64,000 nucleotides of DNA from Streptomyces lanatus. GTDB lineage: Bacteria > Actinomycetota > Actinomycetes > Streptomycetales > Streptomycetaceae. The stretch covers positions 115,531 through 179,530 of the forward strand of contig NZ_BNBM01000022.1 in NCBI RefSeq assembly GCF_014655715.1, written 5' to 3'. The notes beneath the pieces were generated by a model. That model was not told the DNA's origin and searched no databases. It saw nothing but the letters and a program-made list of their open reading frames with translations. The first letter of the stretch is position 1. Every line of letters begins with the position of its first letter. This document shows, one piece after another, positions 1-9,059 of the stretch. The translations under genes and the position numbers were made by a program.

Positions 1-1
1 T

Positions 2-310
2 CAATTGGCGCGGGAGGCGGGGTTGAGCGAGCGCACGTTCGCCCGCCGGTTCCGCGAGACGTTCGGTACGACGCCGCTGCAGTGGATCCTGCAGGAACGC
101 GTCCGGCTCGCTCAGGAGTTGCTGGAGACGACGGACGACGCCGTCGAGAGCGTGGCGCAGCGCACCGGGTTCGGTGGCGCCACCAACCTTCGGTACCACT
201 TCGGTCGGCTCACCGGGGTGTCGCCGCAGACATACCGTCACGTCTTCCGCCATCGCACGGCACAACAGCGGCGCGCGGGCTGGGCAGAAGAGATGCCGTC
301 GGAGAGGTGA
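2..310 (+). CDS. AraC/GlxA-family transcriptional regulator, C-terminal part only
   Basis: The reading frame is open at the left window edge, so only the C-terminal DNA-binding part is seen. It has the two helix-turn-helix units of the AraC family: a first helix pair around LSERTFARRFRETFG, then the linker PLQWILQERV, and a second unit with VAQRTGFGGATNLRYHF followed by GVSPQTYR. The GFGG...LRYHF spacing and the short tail are typical of GlxA-like regulators, whose N-terminus is a DJ-1/PfpI-type domain; that part lies outside the window, so ligand and subfamily are inferred. Truncation is due to the window boundary, not to a mutation. It does not obviously belong with the protease genes downstream, which have their own upstream gap of about 230 bases. 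Confidence 0.85.
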   Translation, partial: QLAREAGLSERTFARRFRETFGTTPLQWILQERVRLAQELLETTDDAVESVAQRTGFGGATNLRYHFGRLTGVSPQTYRHVFRHRTAQQRRAGWAEEMPSER

Positions 311-538
311 GATCGGCGGTGTTCCGGACAAGTTGCCAGCTCAGGCAGCCCGTAGCGAAACCGTTGCCGTTCTGTCGGTGCTCCCCCACAGCGAGCGCAT
401 AGTGTGTGGTGCCGTCCAACTCGCTGCGCCGACGCACCCTGACAGCCCGCATGACCAGCAGGTGATCAAGAAGAGTCATCAGCGGAAAGTCATGGCCGCC
501 GCAGCGCCAAGTACCGTCACTCCAGGGGGAGTCAGATC

Positions 539-1759
539 ATGCGATCGATACGGCCGTCGTTCACCGCCCGCCGAGGGAGGAGCGCGCGCCGCAGATTCTC
601 CCCGGTGCCCCTGGTCGCGCTCACCGCGGCGCTGGCCCTCACCGTCACCGCCTGTGAATCGGGCGACGCCGAAGCAGGTGCCGACGCCGGCGCCTCCGCC
701 GCGGCGGGGGGTGAAGGAAAGATCACGATCCCGGACGACATCAAGGACCAGCTCAAGGAGCACGGGATCGACATCGACAAGTGGAAGGACGGCGCCTGGA
801 AGAACTGGGACCGGGACGACTGGCTGCGCGAGGCCAAGGACTACATCAACCCGATCATCGAGGGCCTGTGGGACCCGGATCGCATGCGTGACGCCGAGGA
901 CCCGGACCGGGGCGTCGACGACAGCGACCTCGCCGGTGACCAGGGAGTGACCGATCCGACGCCGCAACCGGTGGACGCGCAGGCCGTGTCGCCCGCGTAC
1001 CACGCCAACGCCCCCGAGGCGGGCAAGGTGTTCTTCGACTCCCCCGAGGGCACGATGGTGTGCTCGGCGACGGTCGTGAAGGACCCGGCCCACCCCGGTA
1101 AGTCCAACATGGTGTGGACGGCAGGTCACAGTGTGCACGCCGGCAAGAGCGGCGGCTGGTACCGCAACATCGCGTTCGTGCCGTCGTACAACGACAAGGC
1201 CATGAGCGCGGACGCGATGAAGGGCGCCACCAAGGAGCAGGCCGCCCCGTACGGCGTCTGGTGGGCGGAGTGGGCGCAGACCTCCGACCAGTGGATCGCA
1301 CAGGGCGGCCCGACGGGCGGGGACGGCGCGTCGTACGACTTCGCGGTGCTGCATGTGAAGCCGGAGGCGGGCGGCAACGGCAAGTCGCTGGAGGAGACGG
1401 TCGGTTCGGCCCTTCCCGTGGACTTCAACGCCCCGGCCGTTCCCGACGTGGACAGCATCAAGGCGATCGGCTACCCGGCCGCCGCGCCGTTCGACGGCCA
1501 GAAGCTGTACCAGTGCCAGGACCAGCCGGGCCGTCTGTCGCTCAAGACCTCCGATCCGACCATGTACCGCATCGGTTGCACTATGACCGGCGGTTCGTCC
1601 GGTGGCGGCTGGATCGCGGCGGGTTCGGACGGCAAGCCCGCGCTTGTGTCCAACACCTCGATCGGGCCGGTGGACGCCGGCTGGCTGGCCGGGCCGCGGC
1701 TCGGCAAGGAGGCCAAGACGATCTTCGACGGGGTGAGCGAGAAGTTCGCCGGTCAGTGA
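539..1759 (+). CDS. Secreted trypsin-like serine protease (lipoprotein), paralogue 1
   Basis: A 406-residue exported protease of the chymotrypsin/trypsin fold. The N-terminus is basic, followed by a hydrophobic stretch and a lipobox-like VTAC near residue 38, so a lipid-anchored product is likely. An acidic/lysine-rich region (about residues 60-130) precedes the protease domain. The catalytic triad can be assigned to His in WTAGHSVHAG, Asp in YDFAVLHVKP and Ser in TGGSSGGGW. The normal Cys following the catalytic His (GHC) is Ser here, whereas the paralogue downstream keeps it; three of the four domain cysteines remain (VCSATVV, YQCQD, IGCTM). A GGGGGAG ribosome-binding site precedes the ATG. 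Its substrate is unknown. It is followed by a full-length paralogue, so the pair looks like a tandem duplication. Confidence 0.85.
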   Translation: MRSIRPSFTARRGRSARRRFSPVPLVALTAALALTVTACESGDAEAGADAGASAAAGGEGKITIPDDIKDQLKEHGIDIDKWKDGAWKNWDRDDWLREAKDYINPIIEGLWDPDRMRDAEDPDRGVDDSDLAGDQGVTDPTPQPVDAQAVSPAYHANAPEAGKVFFDSPEGTMVCSATVVKDPAHPGKSNMVWTAGHSVHAGKSGGWYRNIAFVPSYNDKAMSADAMKGATKEQAAPYGVWWAEWAQTSDQWIAQGGPTGGDGASYDFAVLHVKPEAGGNGKSLEETVGSALPVDFNAPAVPDVDSIKAIGYPAAAPFDGQKLYQCQDQPGRLSLKTSDPTMYRIGCTMTGGSSGGGWIAAGSDGKPALVSNTSIGPVDAGWLAGPRLGKEAKTIFDGVSEKFAGQ

Positions 1760-1972
1760 CGATCGCCGAAGCCCAAGGGTGACGGCGCCGCGCGGCGGTG
1801 GGACGGTGGGGAGAAACCTTCACCGCCTCACCGCCGTTCGCTCTCAACTCCACGGGCATAGTGGGGTGTCGCGTTCAAGGGCCGCGCAGGTGCCCGCACT
1901 TGGCAGGCCCCGCCGCGACTCGAGAAAGACACGCGCACGGCAGCATCACGCTTCAACGGGGGTTACCGCACC

Positions 1973-3172
1973 ATGCGTTCCACATCCACGCCCGAAACTC
2001 CACGCCGCCGACGGCATTCCGCCCTCGCCGCCACCGGACTGCTCGCCGCACTGGCGCTGACCGCGACCGCCTGCTCGGCCGAGGAGGCGAGCGACCGGGC
2101 CGACGCCGCCGCGTCGCAGGCCGCCGACGCCGCGGGTGACGGCAAGATCGAGATTCCCGCCGAGCTCGCGGACAAGCTCAAAGAGCACGGCATCGACATC
2201 GACGAGTGGAAGGACGGCGCCTGGAAGGACTGGGACAAGGACAAGTGGCTCAGCGAGGCCAAGGACTTCGTCAACCCGGTCATCGAGGGCCTGTGGAAGC
2301 CTGACCGGATGCAGTCCGCGAAGGAGGCCAACAAGACGATCACCACCCAGGACGCCGCCGCGGACCAGGGCGTGAGCGATCCGGAACCGGCCCTCGTCCA
2401 GGCGACGGCCGAGAAGACGCCGTACCACCAGAACGCGGCCCCGGTCGGCAAGGTCTTCTTCGACACCCCCGACGGCCCGGCCGTCTGCTCCGGCACGGTC
2501 GTCAAGGACGTCAACCACCCCGGCAAGTCCAACCTCGTCTGGACGGCCGGTCACTGTGTGCACGCCGGTCAGGGCGGTGGCTGGTACCGGAACATCGCCT
2601 TCGTCCCGGCGTACAACGACCTCGGCAAGTCCGAGGCGGAGCTGGGCAGTGCGACGAACGCGGAGATCGCCCCCTACGGCAACTGGTGGGCCGACTGGGT
2701 CTCGACCTCCAACGAGTGGATCCAGGGCGGCTCGGAGACGGGCGGCGACGGCGCCGCGTACGACTACGCCGTCCTGCATGTGAAGCCGGAGTCAGGCGCG
2801 AAGTCCCTTGAGGAGACGACCGGCGCCCTGGACGTCGACTTCACCGCCCCGTCCGCGACCGAGGTCGACACGATGGGTGCCTGGGGCTACCCGGCGGCAC
2901 CGCCGTTCAACGGCCTGCAGATGTACAAGTGCCTCGACCGTCCGGGCCGTCTCTCGCTCAGCCCGGCCCTGCCGACGATGTACCGCATCGGCTGCACGAT
3001 GACCGGCGGTTCCTCGGGCGGCGGCTGGTTCCGCGTCGTGAACGGCAGGACCACGCTGGTCTCGAACACCTCGATCGGCCCGGAGGACCACACTTGGCTC
3101 GCGGGCCCGCAGCTGGGCACCGGGGCGGAGTCGCTGTACCAGAACATGAGCAAGACGTACGGCGGCCGGTGA
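1973..3172 (+). CDS. Secreted trypsin-like serine protease (lipoprotein), paralogue 2
   Basis: This 399-residue protein is collinear with the preceding gene from signal peptide to C-terminus, including the EHGIDID-EWKDGAWK region before the protease domain. The signal peptide ends in TATAC, a relaxed lipobox. The triad is His in WTAGHCVHAG, Asp in YDYAVLHVKP and Ser in TGGSSGGGW; all four domain cysteines are present (VCSGTVV, GHCVH, YKCLD, IGCTM), fitting two disulfides. The 213-base gap after paralogue 1 is long enough for its own promoter. A bidirectional hairpin terminator lies about 40 bases past the stop. Family members are extracellular peptidases; no activity is shown by the sequence beyond the intact triad. 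Confidence 0.88.
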   Translation: MRSTSTPETPRRRRHSALAATGLLAALALTATACSAEEASDRADAAASQAADAAGDGKIEIPAELADKLKEHGIDIDEWKDGAWKDWDKDKWLSEAKDFVNPVIEGLWKPDRMQSAKEANKTITTQDAAADQGVSDPEPALVQATAEKTPYHQNAAPVGKVFFDTPDGPAVCSGTVVKDVNHPGKSNLVWTAGHCVHAGQGGGWYRNIAFVPAYNDLGKSEAELGSATNAEIAPYGNWWADWVSTSNEWIQGGSETGGDGAAYDYAVLHVKPESGAKSLEETTGALDVDFTAPSATEVDTMGAWGYPAAPPFNGLQMYKCLDRPGRLSLSPALPTMYRIGCTMTGGSSGGGWFRVVNGRTTLVSNTSIGPEDHTWLAGPQLGTGAESLYQNMSKTYGGR

Positions 3173-3214
3173 CCGCCGGCCCCTGACAGCCGCCGCCTGA
3201 CCTGCCGGCACACA

Positions 3215-3251
3215 CGAAGGCCCGCCTCCTACGACAGGAGACGGGCCTTCG
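3215..3251. terminator. Bidirectional hairpin terminator between protease 2 and hflX
   Basis: Two 16-base arms (3215-3230 and 3236-3251) pair with one mismatch around a 5-base ACGAC loop. It lies between the ends of two convergent genes and can serve both. There is no long T-run, as is common for GC-rich actinobacterial terminators. Confidence 0.85.
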
Positions 3252-3267
3252 GCGTTGCTACGACGAC

Positions 3268-4761
3268 TCAGGCGGTCGGCGTCGGAACGTACGGCGCGAG
3301 ATCCGCCGCCAGCTCCTCATGCACCCGCACCTTGAGCAGCGTGCCCTCCGGGGTGTGCTCCTCGGAGATCACCTCGCCCTCGGTGTGGGCGCGGGCGACC
3401 AGCTTGCCGTGTGTGTACGGCACCAGGGCCTCGATCTCGACGGACGGCCTGGGCAGCTCGTTGTCGATGAGGGCGAGCAGTTCCTGGATGCCCTGGCCGG
3501 TGCGGGCCGAGACGGCGATGGAGCGCTTCTCGATCCGCATGAGCCGCTGAAGGGTCAGCGGGTCGGCCGCGTCCGCCTTGTTGATCACGACGATCTCGGG
3601 TACGTCGATCGCGCCGACGTCCCTGATCACCTCGCGCACGGCGGCCAGCTGCTCCTCCGGGGCGGGATGCGACCCGTCCACCACGTGCAGGATCAGATCG
3701 GACTCGCCGACTTCCTCCATGGTGGAGCGGAACGCCTCGACCAGGTGGTGCGGCAGATGCCGTACGAAGCCGACCGTGTCGGCCAGCGTGTACAGCCGTC
3801 CGCTCGGGGTCTCGGCCCGGCGCACGGTCGGGTCGAGGGTCGCGAACAGGGCGTTCTCGACGAGTACGCCCGCGCCCGTGAGGCGGTTGAGCAGGGAGGA
3901 CTTGCCGGCGTTGGTGTAGCCCGCGATGGCGACCGAGGGCACCTTGTTGCGCCGGCGGACCTGGCGCTGGATGTCGCGGCCGGTCTTCATCTCCGCGATC
4001 TCCCGGCGCATCTTCGCCATCTTCTCGCGGATCCGTCGCCGGTCCGTCTCGATCTTGGTCTCACCGGGGCCACGGGTGGCGAGGCCGCCGCCCTTGCCGC
4101 CGCCCATCTGCCGGGACAGCGACTGACCCCAGCCTCGCAGCCTCGGCAGCATGTACTGCATCTGCGCGAGCGCGACCTGCGCCTTGCCCTCTCGGGACTT
4201 GGCGTGCTGGGCGAAGATGTCGAGGATCAGGGCCGTACGGTCGATGACCTTGACCTTGACGACGTCCTCGAGGTGGATGAGCTGGCCCGGGCTGAGCTCA
4301 CCGTCGCAGATGACGGTGTCCGCGCCCGTCTCGAGGACGATGTCGCGTAGCTCACTGGCCTTGCCGGAGCCGATGTAGGTGGCCGCGTCGGGCTTGTCGC
4401 GGCGCTGGATCACGCCGTCGAGCACGAGCGCGCCCGCGGTCTCCGCGAGGGCGGCCAGCTCCGCGAGGGAGTTCTCCGAGTCCTGCGCGGTCCCCGAGGT
4501 CCAGACACCGACGAGCACGACGCGCTCCAGGCGGAGCTGGCGGTACTCGACCTCGGTGACGTCCTCGAGCTCGGTGGAGAGACCCACGACACGGCGCAGG
4601 GCCGCGCGGTCGGAGCGGTCGAACTGGTCGCCGTCCCGGTCTCCGTCGATCTCGTGGCTCCAGGCGACGTCCTCTTCCATCAGGGCATCGGCCCGACGAC
4701 CTTCGGCGTGGGTGTGCGCGAAACGCTGGTTGTCCTGGGAAAAGGATGAAGAGGAGGTCAT
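3268..4761 (-). CDS. hflX: GTPase HflX
   Basis: A 497-residue GTPase of the HflX family, a ribosome-associated factor that splits or rescues stalled 70S ribosomes under stress. After a variable N-terminus comes the HflX N-domain (DGVIQRRDKPDAATYIGSGK), a basic coiled segment after a glycine-rich GGGKGGGLATRGPGE loop, and the G domain: G1 GYTNAGKSS, G3 DTVGF, G4 NKAD, then a C-terminal domain ending PYVPTPTA. I chose the ATG at 4761 over an upstream one 36 bases away because AAGGA lies at the right distance before it and the protein then begins MTSSSSF. The gene stands alone, convergent with the protease gene. Confidence 0.95.
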   Translation of the reverse strand: MTSSSSFSQDNQRFAHTHAEGRRADALMEEDVAWSHEIDGDRDGDQFDRSDRAALRRVVGLSTELEDVTEVEYRQLRLERVVLVGVWTSGTAQDSENSLAELAALAETAGALVLDGVIQRRDKPDAATYIGSGKASELRDIVLETGADTVICDGELSPGQLIHLEDVVKVKVIDRTALILDIFAQHAKSREGKAQVALAQMQYMLPRLRGWGQSLSRQMGGGKGGGLATRGPGETKIETDRRRIREKMAKMRREIAEMKTGRDIQRQVRRRNKVPSVAIAGYTNAGKSSLLNRLTGAGVLVENALFATLDPTVRRAETPSGRLYTLADTVGFVRHLPHHLVEAFRSTMEEVGESDLILHVVDGSHPAPEEQLAAVREVIRDVGAIDVPEIVVINKADAADPLTLQRLMRIEKRSIAVSARTGQGIQELLALIDNELPRPSVEIEALVPYTHGKLVARAHTEGEVISEEHTPEGTLLKVRVHEELAADLAPYVPTPTA

Positions 4762-4891
4762 TGGGTCCTTACGTCGATCGGGAATCTGATGCGTCACTCA
4801 TCACAACGCGCGAGCGCCCCGGGAGATTCCCGCGGGCCGTGCCGCGCCGACCCGAAAATGGTCGCACGGCACGGCCCGTCTCGTCACCGCC

Positions 4892-6475
4892 TTATTTCGC
4901 GGCCGTCCTACCAGCCGTCTTGCCGGCCGTCTTGCCGGTGGTCTTGCCGGCCGGCTTCTTGACCGGCTTCGTGGCCGGCTTCTTGACGGCCTTCGTGGGA
5001 TCCAACGACTTCCACTCCGGGTGGCCCGGCATCGGCGGGGTCTTCTTGCCGTACAGCCAGGCGTGCAGGAACCCGTCGAGGTCGCGTCCCGAGACCTCCT
5101 CCGCCAGCGCGACGAAGTCCGCGGTGGAGGCGACGCCGTCTTGGTGGCGGCTCACCCAGAGGCGCTCCAGACGCTCGAAGGCCTGGCGTCCGATCTCCTG
5201 CCGCAGGGCGTACAGGATCAGGGCGGCACCGTCGTAGACGTTCGGCCGGAAGATCCCGTTCTTCTTGCCGGCGGCCGGCGCCTTGGGTGCCGCGGGCGGC
5301 CCGCCTGCCGCGCGCCAGCGATCGGAGGCGGAGTACGCGGCCTTCATCCGCGCCTCCATCGGCCGGTCGGCGGTCTCCGCCGCGTACAGGGCCTCGTACC
5401 AGGTGGCATGTCCCTCGCTGAGCCACAGGTCGGACCAGGTGCGCGGGCTGACGCTGTCGCCGAACCACTGGTGCGCCAGTTCGTGCACCATGATCGACTC
5501 GACGTACCACTTCGGGAAGGCGGTCTGGGTGAAAAGCTCCCTCTCGAACAGCGACAGGGTCTGCGTCTCGAGTTCGAAGCCGGTCGAGGCGTGCGCCATG
5601 AGCAGCCCGTACGTCTCGAAGGGGTACCGCCCGACCTTCTTCTCCATCCAGGCGAGGTGACCGGGCGTCTTCTTCAGCCACGGTTCGAGCCGCTCGCGGT
5701 CCTCGCGGGCCACGACGTCCCGCACCGGCAGCCCGTGCGGGCCCTTGCGGTGCACCACCTCGGAGCGGCCGATGGACACCTGGGCGAGCTCGGTGGCCAT
5801 GGGATGCCGGGTCCGGTACGTCCATGTCGTCGAGCGGCCCGCGCGGTCCACGCCCGTCGGGAGTCCGTTGGCGACGGCGGTGTAGCCGTTGGGCGCGGTG
5901 ACCCGGATGGTGAACAGCGCCTTGTCGGAGGGGTGGTCGTTGCACGGGAACACGACATGCGCGGCGTCGGCCTGGTTGGCCATGGCCAGCCCGTCCGTGG
6001 TCCGTACCCAGCCGCCTTCCCGCTTCTCGCCGTAGACGGGGTCGCTGGTGTGCCGCACGGTAATCCGCGTCCAGGTGCCTTCGGGCAGCGCCTCCGAGGG
6101 CGTGACCACTAGGTCCTCACCGGCACTGCTGAACGCGGCGGGCTCCCCGTCGACCACGACGGACTCGACCTTGCCGTGCGCGAAGTCCAGGTTGACGCGG
6201 TCCAGGTCCTCGGTGGTCCAGGCGTCAATGGTGGTGACGGCCTGGAGGGGCTTGTCGTTCTTGCCGGGATAGGTGAAGGACAGATCGTACGACGCCACGT
6301 CGTAGCCCGGGTTGCCCAGATGCGGGTAGAGGCGGTCGCCGATGCCCAGCGGCGTGGCGGGCGCACTGGCGGCGAGGAGGCAGAGGGAGACGGCGGCGGA
6401 GACCATCGCGGGCACCCTCAGGCGCCGGCTGGGACGAGGCGCACGCCGAACCTCGTTACGGGGGGTGAGGAGCAT
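4892..6475 (-). CDS. Secreted M1-family zinc metallopeptidase (aminopeptidase N type)
   Basis: A 527-residue exported peptidase. A basic N-terminus and hydrophobic segment (about residues 20-42) form a signal peptide ending near SAPAT. The zinc site is complete: HELAHQWFGD (HExxH) with the third ligand Glu in LWLSEGHATW 18 residues later. STGFELETQ occupies the place of the GAMEN substrate-binding loop of M1 enzymes, and a Tyr-containing NVYDGAALILYALR segment follows as in the family. The C-terminus is a Lys/Ala/Pro/Thr repeat tail of about 35 residues, unusual for the family and possibly able to bind anionic cell-wall polymers (inference). It probably trims extracellular peptides. The gene is separated by 122 bases from the RelA/SpoT homologue upstream. 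Confidence 0.9.
   Translation of the reverse strand: MLLTPRNEVRRAPRPSRRLRVPAMVSAAVSLCLLAASAPATPLGIGDRLYPHLGNPGYDVASYDLSFTYPGKNDKPLQAVTTIDAWTTEDLDRVNLDFAHGKVESVVVDGEPAAFSSAGEDLVVTPSEALPEGTWTRITVRHTSDPVYGEKREGGWVRTTDGLAMANQADAAHVVFPCNDHPSDKALFTIRVTAPNGYTAVANGLPTGVDRAGRSTTWTYRTRHPMATELAQVSIGRSEVVHRKGPHGLPVRDVVAREDRERLEPWLKKTPGHLAWMEKKVGRYPFETYGLLMAHASTGFELETQTLSLFERELFTQTAFPKWYVESIMVHELAHQWFGDSVSPRTWSDLWLSEGHATWYEALYAAETADRPMEARMKAAYSASDRWRAAGGPPAAPKAPAAGKKNGIFRPNVYDGAALILYALRQEIGRQAFERLERLWVSRHQDGVASTADFVALAEEVSGRDLDGFLHAWLYGKKTPPMPGHPEWKSLDPTKAVKKPATKPVKKPAGKTTGKTAGKTAGRTAAK
4905..4990. repeat. Short repeats encoding the Lys-rich tail of the M1 peptidase
   Basis: Imperfect 12-base units of the form CTTGCCGGCCGT recur here and encode GKTA/KKPA-type motifs at the extreme C-terminus of the peptidase. 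Such coding repeats can change length by slippage. No function beyond the protein tail is apparent. Confidence 0.7.
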
Positions 6476-6597
6476 GCCCCACGGCTATCAGCACACAGTC
6501 ACAGGACGTCGACGACGCGCGCCCGACCCACCCGAACGAGTGGGCACCCGCGACACCCTGACGGAGCGTGCGCCGACAGCCCGCATTAACTCCGCGC

Positions 6598-8763
6598 TCA
6601 CGCACCCTGTGTCTGCGGCTGCGCCCTGCTCACGTCGTACACGCCGCCCACATTGCGCATGGCACGCATGAGCCCGGGAAGCAGCGCCGCATCCGGGAGT
6701 TGGACCGTGTAGGTGTGCCGCACGCGCTGCTGCGTAGGAGGCTCGACGGTGGCCGAGACGATTTCCGCGCCTTCCATGGCCATCGCTTCGGTGAGGTCTG
6801 CCAGGAGATGCGGGCGAACGAACGATTCGGCGACCAGGGTGACCCGGCACTCAGTGGTGTCCCCCCAGCGCACATCGACCTCGGCACGCCCCCCACTCTT
6901 CATGCGCGCCACCGCGGCGCATGAGACGCGATGCACGGTCACCACTCCCCCACGTACGGAGAATCCGGTGATCTCGTCGGGCGGTACGGGGGTACAGCAC
7001 CCGGCGAGGCGCACATTCGCCCCGGGCCGGTCGGCGAGGACGTTGGCCGTGGACCGGCCGACGGCGCCTTCCGTGGCCTGCCGCGCGGCCGAACCCTCCG
7101 CCGTGGGCCCGTCCGCCGCTCCCCGGAAGGCCACGCCCGGCTCCTTGGCCTCCGCGCCGGCCTGTGGGGGATGCGCGGCCAGCCACCGCTGGATGGCGAT
7201 GCGCGCGGCGGGCGTATGGGCGTGCTCCAGCCACTCCCGGGAGGGCTCGGATGCCGGGTCCTGCCCCATCAGCAGCTGGACGGTGTCGCCGTCCCGCAGC
7301 ACGGTGCTGAGCGTCGCGAGGCGCCCGTTGACGCGGGCTCCGATGCACGCGTGCGCGTCCTCCCCGTACTGCGCATAGGCGGCGTCCACACAGGTCGCCC
7401 CCTCGGGCAGCCCCAGGGTGCCCCCGTCGGGCCGGAACACGGTGATCTCCCGGTCCTGTGCGAGGTCCTCACGCAGGGTGGACCAGAAGGTGTCCGGATC
7501 CGGCGCCGCCTCCTGCCAGTCGAGGAGGCGGGACAGCCAGCCGGGCCGGGTGGGGTCGGCGCGCTCGCCGTCCACGGTCTGCTCCTCGGGGGACGAGGCG
7601 TAGGGGTTGCCGAGTGCGACGACTCCGGCCTCGGCGACACGGTGCATCTGATGGGTACGGATGAGGACTTCGGCGACCTGTCCGTCCGCGCGGGCGACCG
7701 CGGTGTGCAGCGACTGGTACAGGTTGAACTTGGGGACGGCGATGAAGTCCTTGAACTCCGAGACGACGGGCGTCATACAGGTGTGCAGCTCGCCCAGTAC
7801 GCCGTAACAGTCGGCGTCCTCGTTGACGAGCACCAGGAGCCGTCCGAAGTCGGAGCCCCGCAGCCGTCCGCGCTTGCGGGACACCCGGTGGACCGAGACG
7901 AAGTGCCTTGGCCGGATGAGGACTTCGGCCTGGATGTCCGCCTCGCGCAGTACGCCGCGGACCTCGTCGGCGATCTCCGCGAGCGGGTCGTCCGCGCGGG
8001 AGGCGTTCTCGACGATCAACTCCCGTGTGTGCTCGTACTCCTCGGGGTGGAGGATCGCGAAGACCAGGTCCTCCAGCTCGGACTTGAGGGCCTGGACGCC
8101 GAGCCGTTCGGCGAGCGGGATGAGGACGTCACGGGTCACCTTGGCGATCCGGGCCTGTTTCTCGGGCCGCATCACGCCGAGCGTGCGCATGTTGTGGAGC
8201 CGGTCGGCGAGTTTGATCGACATCACACGCACGTCGTTGCCGGTGGCGACGAGCATCTTGCGGAAGGTCTCGGGCTCGGCGGCGGCGCCGTAGTCGACCT
8301 TCTCCAGTTTGGTGACGCCGTCCACGAGGAAGCGCACTTCCTCGCCGAACTGCTCCCTGACCTGATCGAGCGTCACATCGGTGTCCTCGACGGTGTCGTG
8401 GAGCAGAGAGGCCGTCAAGGTCGTGGTCTCGGCGCCGAGTTCGGCGAGGATGAGGGTCACCGCGAGGGGGTGGGTGATGTACGGCTCGCCGCTCTTGCGC
8501 ATCTGGCCGCGGTGCGAGGACTCGGCCAGGACATAGGCGCGGCGCAGCGGTTCGAGGTCGGCGTCGGGGTGGTGGGCCCGGTGGGCGTCGACGACATGGC
8601 CGATCGCGTCGGGCAGCCCTCGGCGTGGGGCGGGGCCGAGCAGCGCCGCCCGGCCGAGGCGGCGCAGGTCGATGCGTGCGCGGGCCTTCCTGCGCGGCAC
8701 GGCAGCCGGCACGGGGCCCGCTACCGGGCCTGGCGTCGCGGAATTCGTGGCCTCCGCACTCAT
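6598..8763 (-). CDS. rshA: RelA/SpoT homologue (RshA-type, (p)ppGpp hydrolase with degenerate synthetase)
   Basis: A 721-residue RSH protein. The ATG at 8763 is chosen because GGAGGTG lies just upstream; the frame is open further. The HD hydrolase domain is intact: GEPYITHPLAV, HDTVEDT and the IKLADRLHNMRTLG motif. The synthetase domain keeps the FKDFIAVPKFNLYQSLHT segment and EVLIRT, but the usual IYSIYRKM and YD-x5-R motifs are replaced by FVSVHRVSRK and SDFGRLLVLV, so pppGpp synthesis may be weak or absent. A TGS domain (ITVFRPDGGTLGLPEGAT) and a C-terminal ACT-type domain (FVRPHLLADLTEAMA) follow. Placed between dapF and the M1 peptidase gene, it matches the second RSH gene of S. coelicolor rather than relA, which lies elsewhere. 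It probably controls alarmone levels in the cytosol. Confidence 0.9.
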   Translation of the reverse strand: MSAEATNSATPGPVAGPVPAAVPRRKARARIDLRRLGRAALLGPAPRRGLPDAIGHVVDAHRAHHPDADLEPLRRAYVLAESSHRGQMRKSGEPYITHPLAVTLILAELGAETTTLTASLLHDTVEDTDVTLDQVREQFGEEVRFLVDGVTKLEKVDYGAAAEPETFRKMLVATGNDVRVMSIKLADRLHNMRTLGVMRPEKQARIAKVTRDVLIPLAERLGVQALKSELEDLVFAILHPEEYEHTRELIVENASRADDPLAEIADEVRGVLREADIQAEVLIRPRHFVSVHRVSRKRGRLRGSDFGRLLVLVNEDADCYGVLGELHTCMTPVVSEFKDFIAVPKFNLYQSLHTAVARADGQVAEVLIRTHQMHRVAEAGVVALGNPYASSPEEQTVDGERADPTRPGWLSRLLDWQEAAPDPDTFWSTLREDLAQDREITVFRPDGGTLGLPEGATCVDAAYAQYGEDAHACIGARVNGRLATLSTVLRDGDTVQLLMGQDPASEPSREWLEHAHTPAARIAIQRWLAAHPPQAGAEAKEPGVAFRGAADGPTAEGSAARQATEGAVGRSTANVLADRPGANVRLAGCCTPVPPDEITGFSVRGGVVTVHRVSCAAVARMKSGGRAEVDVRWGDTTECRVTLVAESFVRPHLLADLTEAMAMEGAEIVSATVEPPTQQRVRHTYTVQLPDAALLPGLMRAMRNVGGVYDVSRAQPQTQGA

Positions 8764-9059
8764 GGGCACCTCCGGCTGCGTAACCGGCGGACGGGGTACC
8801 CCATGGCGGACACGGCTCAGGGGATGGCGGCTTGTCCCCCGTCCGGGCCGGTGCTTGATGCTACCGAGCCCATCACGTGTGGCTGACCGCCTCCGGCCGA
8901 GCGTGAAACGGATCACCCATTCGAGCGAGGGTTTGCAGGTTTACGGTTTTGCGCCATGCGACCAGCGGCTGTTCGCACTTTCCAACGCCGACGGGGCGTC
9001 AGAACCCCTACTCCCCAAGCTCAGGCGCCTCATGACCCCGCATCCCGGCCACGGTCCGC

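Noticed and set aside
311..538. Possible gene or RNA between the AraC fragment and the first protease
   Set aside because: Frames here lack similarity, codon bias and ribosome-binding sites; it probably holds only the protease promoter.
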